Positions 20,977 through 25,273 of a stretch of DNA of 25,273 nucleotides are shown piece after piece. A model generated the notes under the pieces. That model was given only the letters and a program-made list of their open reading frames with translations, ran no database searches and was not told the origin of the DNA. Source of the DNA: DATLED01 sp046597375 (GTDB lineage: Bacteria > Actinomycetota > Acidimicrobiia > Acidimicrobiales > CADCTF01); the NCBI GenBank assembly GCA_046597375.1, contig JBKJKM010000163.1:1-25273 (forward strand), in the 5' to 3' direction. The translations under genes were made by a program, and so were the position numbers. The stretch's first letter is position 1, and the number at the start of each line of letters is the position of its first letter.

Positions 20977-23094
20977 TTATGGCGTGGCGGTGAGGGGGCT
21001 CCGGGGATCCGTGAGGACGTCGATGCCAGGTGGGAGGCCGTCGACGGTGAACCCGCCCTCGGCGTCGACGACGACCGTCACCCTCGAGCCAGCCAGGGGG
21101 ATCCCTTCGACGCGGAGGGGACCGATGGCGGTGGGGACGGCGGGTGAGAGCCACACCTTCCCGTGCGGCACCCAAGGCTCGAGGCGGAGCAGCGTTCGCA
21201 CGAAGAGCAGCGGTGACGCCGCGGCCCAAGCCTGAGGCGAACACGACGTGGGATAGCCGACGACGGTGGGGAACTCGTTCCGACCGAGCCCGGTGAACAG
21301 TTCCGGCAGACGCCCGCCTTGCGAGTCCGAGGCGTCGAGCATGGCCAACACGATCCGCTGGGCTTCTTCCACGAAGCCGTAGCGCATCAACCCGGCGGCG
21401 ATCAGCGCGTTGTCGTGGGGCCAGACCGACCCGTTGTGGTAGCTGATCGGGTTGAAGCCCGCCATCGATGCGCCCAAGGTGCGCACCCCCCACCCGCTGA
21501 ACAGGTCGGGGCCGACGAGATGGGCGGCGACGCGAGCGGCCTTGTCCTCGTCGACGATGCCCGTCCACAAGCAGTGCCCCATGTTGGAGGCAAGTGCGTC
21601 GACCGGACGCTTGCGGTCATCGAGGGCCATGGCGAACCAACCCCGATCCTCCAACCAGAAGTCTCGGTTGAAGGCCTCCTTCAGGTCGGACGCCCGGCCC
21701 CGGTAGCGAACGGCCGTCGCCACATCGCCGACCTCATCGGCGAAGTGGGCGCGCGCCAGGTAGGCCCCGTAGACGTACCCCTGCACCTCGCACAAGGCCA
21801 CCGGCGTCTTCGCCAACTCGCCGTCGGCGAAGCGCACGCTGTCGTGGGAATCCTTCCAACCCTGGTTGAGGAGCCCCCGGTCGCTGGCCCGCCGGTACTC
21901 GACGAACCCGTCGCCATCGACGTCGCCGAAGTCCTCGATCCAGGCCATCGCCCGATCGGCGTGGGGCAGCAGTTGGTCGACCACCTCGTGAGCCAGACCC
22001 CAGCGGCGGAGTTCACCCAAGAGCATGACGAACAGCGGCGTGGCGTCGGCGGTGCCGTAGTACACGCTGCCACCTCCGAGCGACAGGGATGCGGCGTCAC
22101 CGAAGCGCATCTCGTGGAGAATGCGGCCCGGCTCCTCGTCGCGGCGAGCATCGACCTCGGCGCCCTGGAACCGGGCCAGCGTCTGCAGAACACCGAGCGC
22201 CAGGTCGGGATCGACGAGGAGCGCCATCCACGAGGTGAGCAGGCTGTCGCGACCGAACAGCGTCATGAACCAGGGTGCGCCGGCGGCCACCACCGTGCGC
22301 TCCGGAAACTCAGGATCGAAGATGCGCAGGGCCCCGAGGTCGTCGACGCTGCGGGCCACGGCCATCCGCAGGCCGTCGTGGTCGGTGGTGAGGACGGGGC
22401 TCGAACTCCGCCATTTCTGCAGCCGCTCGGCCGGCGCAGCCCGTTCGACCGGCTCGCCGCAGAGGTAGCGGGGCTGGATCTCTTCGTCCTCGATGATCGG
22501 CGTCACCTGCAGGCACGTCGTCCATTCGCCGTGGGCCGGGATGATCACCTCGATCGTGGTCAGTGCCGGCACCTTCTCGCCGGGCAGGGCGATGCGGACG
22601 CCGCGCCGCACACCATTGCGTCGGACGGTGTGCACGACACCGTCCGACCGGGTCTCGGTGGTGCGGTCGGGGTCGAGTGTGATCTTGCCTTCCTTCACCC
22701 CGAAGAGATCGGCGAAATCGACGTCGATGGCGAAGGCCACGGCGCAATACGCGGCCTCATCCCCGAAATTGCGGACCAGGAGGTCCTCCCGCATGCCCCT
22801 CCCGATGTAGCGGTTGCGGCGCACGAGAAGTCGACTTCCGCTTCGCCCGATGAACGAGGCACTGAAGGGCTCGACCGCGGTGCCAGCCAGCGCGTCGGGA
22901 GGGTGGCCGTTGATGCGCAACTCGAGTCGACTGACGATGCGGGTGTCGCGGAAGTACAGGCCGTCCGGGGTGCCGGGACGGATGTCGCCGTCCGCGCCGC
23001 TGATGCAGAACGCGCTGCCCTGGACGAGGGTGACCGTGCCACTCGAGGTCCCCAACGGCGGGCTCTCGCCGGCGAAGTTCCACGGGTCGGCCAC
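20977..23094 (-). CDS. Glycogen-debranching / amylo-alpha-1,6-glucosidase-like protein
   Basis: The product has 705 residues. The N-terminal part (about 1-250), with DGLYFRDTRIVSRLEL, is the GDE_N_bis-type beta-sandwich of bacterial debranching-like enzymes. The C-terminal part is an (alpha/alpha)6 barrel with GAPWFMTLFGRDSLLTSW, EPGRILHEMRFG, NQGWKDSHDSV and SYHNGSVWPHDNALIA motifs. These hydrolyse alpha-glucosidic linkages in glycogen-like glucans; the exact specificity is not certain. No glycogen synthesis or trehalose genes are next to it. GTG 23094 fits the start of the family; a TAGCGT box sits 9 bases upstream, suggesting a very short leader. The FAD oxidase gene ends 40 bases upstream. 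Confidence 0.87.
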   Translation of the reverse strand: MADPWNFAGESPPLGTSSGTVTLVQGSAFCISGADGDIRPGTPDGLYFRDTRIVSRLELRINGHPPDALAGTAVEPFSASFIGRSGSRLLVRRNRYIGRGMREDLLVRNFGDEAAYCAVAFAIDVDFADLFGVKEGKITLDPDRTTETRSDGVVHTVRRNGVRRGVRIALPGEKVPALTTIEVIIPAHGEWTTCLQVTPIIEDEEIQPRYLCGEPVERAAPAERLQKWRSSSPVLTTDHDGLRMAVARSVDDLGALRIFDPEFPERTVVAAGAPWFMTLFGRDSLLTSWMALLVDPDLALGVLQTLARFQGAEVDARRDEEPGRILHEMRFGDAASLSLGGGSVYYGTADATPLFVMLLGELRRWGLAHEVVDQLLPHADRAMAWIEDFGDVDGDGFVEYRRASDRGLLNQGWKDSHDSVRFADGELAKTPVALCEVQGYVYGAYLARAHFADEVGDVATAVRYRGRASDLKEAFNRDFWLEDRGWFAMALDDRKRPVDALASNMGHCLWTGIVDEDKAARVAAHLVGPDLFSGWGVRTLGASMAGFNPISYHNGSVWPHDNALIAAGLMRYGFVEEAQRIVLAMLDASDSQGGRLPELFTGLGRNEFPTVVGYPTSCSPQAWAAASPLLFVRTLLRLEPWVPHGKVWLSPAVPTAIGPLRVEGIPLAGSRVTVVVDAEGGFTVDGLPPGIDVLTDPRSPLTATP

Positions 23095-23103
23095 GGTCGC
23101 CCG

Positions 23104-23109
23104 ACGCTA
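23104..23109 (-). promoter_or_regulatory. Putative -10 box of debranching-enzyme gene
   Basis: Minus-strand TAGCGT is 9 bases from the GTG at 23094. The spacing would leave a leader of only 2-3 bases. No Shine-Dalgarno is seen. Confidence 0.3.
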
Positions 23110-23134
23110 CTGGGGGCAATCGACGCGGTCGCGC

Positions 23135-24463
23135 CTATGCGGGCGTGATGTTCTGGTTTCCCTGGAAGATGTTCTGCGGATCCCATGCACCCTTGATGGC
23201 TTGGAGCCGCGCGTACTTGGCCTCACCGAACGCCGCCCGGATCCGATCCTCGCCCTCGTTCCCGATGAAGTTGAGGTAGATCCCGCCCGACGCGTGATGG
23301 GCGATGTCGCGCCGGAAGCTTCGAGCCCACTCGATGGCGGTGGCATCATCGGCCGGGTTCTCCCAGACGGCGAACGGATGGGTGATCCACGGCACCGATC
23401 GGTTCGTCAAGGGCGTGGCCCCGTCGGCCACTCGGGCGACGGCACCGCCCCAGGGCAACAGCAGCTGCTGGGTCTGGGGCGAGGGACGGTTCATCCCGTA
23501 CTTCACGTAGACGTCGAGGGCGTCGTCCAGGAAGGTGTCGTGGAAGTCGGCCGTCCAATAGTTCCGTAGACCCGGCGGATCGTCGAGCATGGAGTTGAAG
23601 GCGGCGTAGGGCATCGGTTCGACGAGGTCGACCTCGGGCTGGAGATCGCGCAGCGATTTGATGGCGTCGCGACCCTCGTCCATCTCACCGGTCCAGCAGA
23701 TCGCCGTGGCGATGATCGTGGTGCCTTGGAGGTGCTCGGGAATGAAGGGCTCCGGCGGACCCGTGAGGAAGACGAGCCCCGAACCCAGCTCCTCGGACGC
23801 GCCCTCCGCCAGGTCGCGATAGGCGCGGGCCACGTCTGAGCCGGCGTCGCCCGGCCACGCCAGCAACCCGGCCAACACCAACGGCCCGACCGGGTGCAGC
23901 TGGAACTCGAAGGAGGTGGCCACGCCGAAGTTGCCGCCGCCGCCGTGGAGTGCCCAGAAGAGGTCGGGGTTGGACGTCGCGCTGGCCGTGACTTCTCGGC
24001 CGTCGGCGGTGACCAGATCGACGGAGATGAGGTTGTCGCAGGCCAAGCCATACTTCCGTTCGAGCCATCCCGATCCGCCGCCCAGGGTGAGGCCGGCGAC
24101 GCCGGTCGTCGACACCCGCCCTCCGGTCGTGGCCAGCCCGTGCTCTTGGGTGGCCGCGTCGAACTCGCCCCAGGTCACCCCGGCGCCGACGCGAACGACT
24201 CGTCGCCCGACATCGACCGAGATGTCCTTCATCGGGCGGACGTCGATGACCAGGCCATCGTCGTTCATCGACATCCCGGCCACGGAATGGCCCCCGGCGC
24301 GAACGGCGACGGCATACCTGTTGGTCGTGGCGTGCTCGAGTGCCAGGATGACATCGGCCGCGCCAGCGCACTCGGCGATGACGGCCGGACGCTTGTCGAC
24401 CATCGCGTTGAAGACGGCGCGTTCGACTTCGTAACGCGGATGATTGGGGGTGAGGAGCTGCAC
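23135..24463 (-). CDS. FAD-linked oxidase, berberine-bridge-enzyme type
   Basis: The product has 442 residues. AVRAGGHSVAGMSMNDDGLV carries H59, the residue that forms the 8-alpha-histidyl bond to FAD in this family. TTGVAGLTLGGGSGWLERKYG is the FAD-pyrophosphate loop; the Cys that makes the second covalent bond in bicovalent members is absent (Val instead), so attachment is probably through His only. The C-terminal NFIGNEGEDRI...DPQNIFQGNQNI is the BBE domain. These enzymes oxidise alcohols, sugars or alkaloid-like amines with O2. No signal peptide is visible. GTG 24463 is chosen because GGAGAAGG lies about 10 bases upstream and the usual N-terminus follows. It is divergent from sufC. Confidence 0.9.
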   Translation of the reverse strand: MQLLTPNHPRYEVERAVFNAMVDKRPAVIAECAGAADVILALEHATTNRYAVAVRAGGHSVAGMSMNDDGLVIDVRPMKDISVDVGRRVVRVGAGVTWGEFDAATQEHGLATTGGRVSTTGVAGLTLGGGSGWLERKYGLACDNLISVDLVTADGREVTASATSNPDLFWALHGGGGNFGVATSFEFQLHPVGPLVLAGLLAWPGDAGSDVARAYRDLAEGASEELGSGLVFLTGPPEPFIPEHLQGTTIIATAICWTGEMDEGRDAIKSLRDLQPEVDLVEPMPYAAFNSMLDDPPGLRNYWTADFHDTFLDDALDVYVKYGMNRPSPQTQQLLLPWGGAVARVADGATPLTNRSVPWITHPFAVWENPADDATAIEWARSFRRDIAHHASGGIYLNFIGNEGEDRIRAAFGEAKYARLQAIKGAWDPQNIFQGNQNITPA

Positions 24464-24549
24464 GGGTCCCGCCCTTCTCCTGCCTCGGTTGTCGCGTCTT
24501 ACGGTACGCCCCGATTCGGCTCCTGGCCACCCCTCGTTTCCGCCGAGGA

Positions 24550-24579
24550 CTATTTCCCCTACCCGCGTAGGGGAAATAG
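24550..24579. promoter_or_regulatory. Perfect inverted repeat (13-bp arms) over the sufC promoter
   Basis: CTATTTCCCCTAC (24550-24562) and GTAGGGGAAATAG (24567-24579) are perfect complements around 4 bases. The right arm overlaps the sufC -10 box, and the left arm covers the -35 region. It lies between divergent genes, so it is not a terminator. Strong candidate for a repressor or iron/redox operator; I cannot name the regulator. Confidence 0.65.
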
Positions 24580-24582
24580 GAT
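24577..24582 (+). promoter_or_regulatory. Putative -10 box of sufC (leaderless)
   Basis: TAGGAT is 7 bases from the GTG at 24590, which fits leaderless TANNNT spacing. The box is partly inside the palindrome. An in-frame ATG at 24581 overlaps the box and would need another start site. Confidence 0.5.
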
Positions 24583-24589
24583 GGACCTC

Positions 24590-25273
24590 GTGGCCGACCC
24601 GAATCCTCCCCTGTTCCAGATCGAGGACCTTCACGTCAGTGTCGACGATCAGGAGATCCTCCGCGGGGTCGACCTCACGGTCGGCGCCGGCGAGGTTCAC
24701 GCCCTGATGGGTCCCAACGGCAGTGGCAAGTCGACCTTGGCCAACGCACTGCTCGGCAACACCGACTACACCGTCACGTCCGGTCGCATTGTCTTCCAGG
24801 GGGACGACATCACCGCCTGGCCGACCGACGTACGGGCCAAAGCCGGCCTCTTCCTCGCCTTCCAGTACCCCGAAGAGGTGCCGGGCGTGCCCGTCATCCA
24901 GTTCCTCCGCCAGGCCATGGGTGCCCGCAAGGGTCTCGACGACATGAGCGTGCTCGAGACCCGCATGGCCATCATCGAGTGGATGAAGCGCCTGGAGATG
25001 GACCCGGCCTTCGGCGACCGGTACCTCAACGAGGGGTTCTCGGGCGGAGAGAAGAAGCGCAACGAAATCCTGCAAATGGCAATGCTCGAGCCGACGATGG
25101 CCATCCTCGACGAGACCGACTCCGGTCTCGACATCGACGCCTTGCGGATCGTGGCCAAGGGCGTCAACGAGGTCCGAGCGGCTCGTCCCGAGATGGGCGT
25201 GCTGTTGATCACGCACTACCAGCGGATCCTGCAGGCGCTCCAGCCCGACGTCGTGCACATCCTCGTCGACGGC
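24590..25273 (+). CDS. sufC: SufC, Fe-S cluster assembly ATPase (runs off window)
   Basis: The visible 228 residues have Walker A GPNGSGKS in HALMGPNGSGKSTLANALLG, the SufC-typical Q-loop FLAFQYPEEVPGVPV, signature FSGGEKKRNE, Walker B MAILDETDSGLD and H-switch LLITHYQRIL. SufC is the cytosolic ATPase that, with SufB and SufD, builds and transfers Fe-S clusters. The family is about 250 residues, so only a short C-terminal part is missing beyond the window. GTG 24590 is preferred because a TAGGAT box sits 7 bases upstream; ATG 24581 would add MDL. It begins its own transcription unit, divergent from an FAD oxidase, so sufB and sufD, if linked, lie downstream rather than upstream as usual. Confidence 0.93.
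   Translation, partial: MADPNPPLFQIEDLHVSVDDQEILRGVDLTVGAGEVHALMGPNGSGKSTLANALLGNTDYTVTSGRIVFQGDDITAWPTDVRAKAGLFLAFQYPEEVPGVPVIQFLRQAMGARKGLDDMSVLETRMAIIEWMKRLEMDPAFGDRYLNEGFSGGEKKRNEILQMAMLEPTMAILDETDSGLDIDALRIVAKGVNEVRAARPEMGVLLITHYQRILQALQPDVVHILVDG

Noticed and set aside
18963..23148. Two long plus-strand open frames (18963-20861 and 21319-23148) opposite the ABC1-like and debranching-like genes
   Set aside because: No recognisable folds, Asp/Glu/His/Arg-rich composition, and real minus-strand genes fill the region.
24550..24579. Inverted repeat as a transcription terminator
   Set aside because: It lies between two divergent start codons, so no gene ends there.
1..25273. CRISPR arrays, tRNA or rRNA genes
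   Set aside because: I saw no regularly spaced repeats and no clover-leaf or rRNA-like sequence in the intergenic regions. A dedicated RNA search was not possible here.

Overview
The window is 25.3 kb of gene-dense, high-GC DNA. Gene content suggests a high-GC actinobacterium: PIN-domain toxin-antitoxin pair, DinB-like protein, P450, oligoendopeptidase F, AbiEi/DUF559-type protein, SufC, many GTG starts and probable leaderless mRNAs. An Acidimicrobiia-like lineage is my best guess, but it is inference from gene content only. I count 18 protein genes; the first and last run off the window. I saw no rRNA, tRNA, CRISPR array or transposase. No stretch of more than 300 bases lacks a gene; the largest gap is about 230 bases (14114-14345).

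Left part (1-5817). A partial acyl-CoA dehydrogenase (minus) is divergent from a VapBC-like toxin-antitoxin pair. Next come a metallo-beta-lactamase-fold hydrolase and an overlapping nitroreductase (plus), a DUF1353-like membrane protein (minus), and a DinB-like/aminoglycoside-phosphotransferase-like pair (plus). A family VIII esterase/beta-lactamase-like serine hydrolase (minus) closes this part.

Centre (5873-14113, minus strand). This is the most unusual block: a four-gene operon in which every junction is a 4-base stop/start overlap. The order is a branched-chain-amino-acid-type substrate-binding protein, a LivH-LivM fused permease with a CPVCG tail, a 1002-residue protein that joins an MFS transporter to LivF-like and LivG-like ATPases, and a secreted, C-terminally anchored protein of unknown family. 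The five usual parts of a HAAT/LIV importer are thus packed into three polypeptides, with an MFS domain and an unknown surface protein added.

Right part (14346-25273). A stand-alone AbiEi/DUF559-like gene is flanked by related repeats and hairpins. PepF (minus) is divergent from a small unknown gene across an 18-base promoter. An ABC1/UbiB-type kinase-like protein with an extra C-terminal membrane domain is translationally coupled to a cytochrome P450 and preceded by a perfect 19-bp palindrome. A glycogen-debranching-like enzyme and a BBE-type FAD oxidase follow. Last is sufC, whose promoter is covered by a perfect inverted repeat with 13-bp arms.

Regulatory theme. Several genes start 6-9 bases after a TANNNT box, the pattern of leaderless transcription. 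At 3082-3104 and 17143-17160 the two divergent -10 boxes overlap each other.
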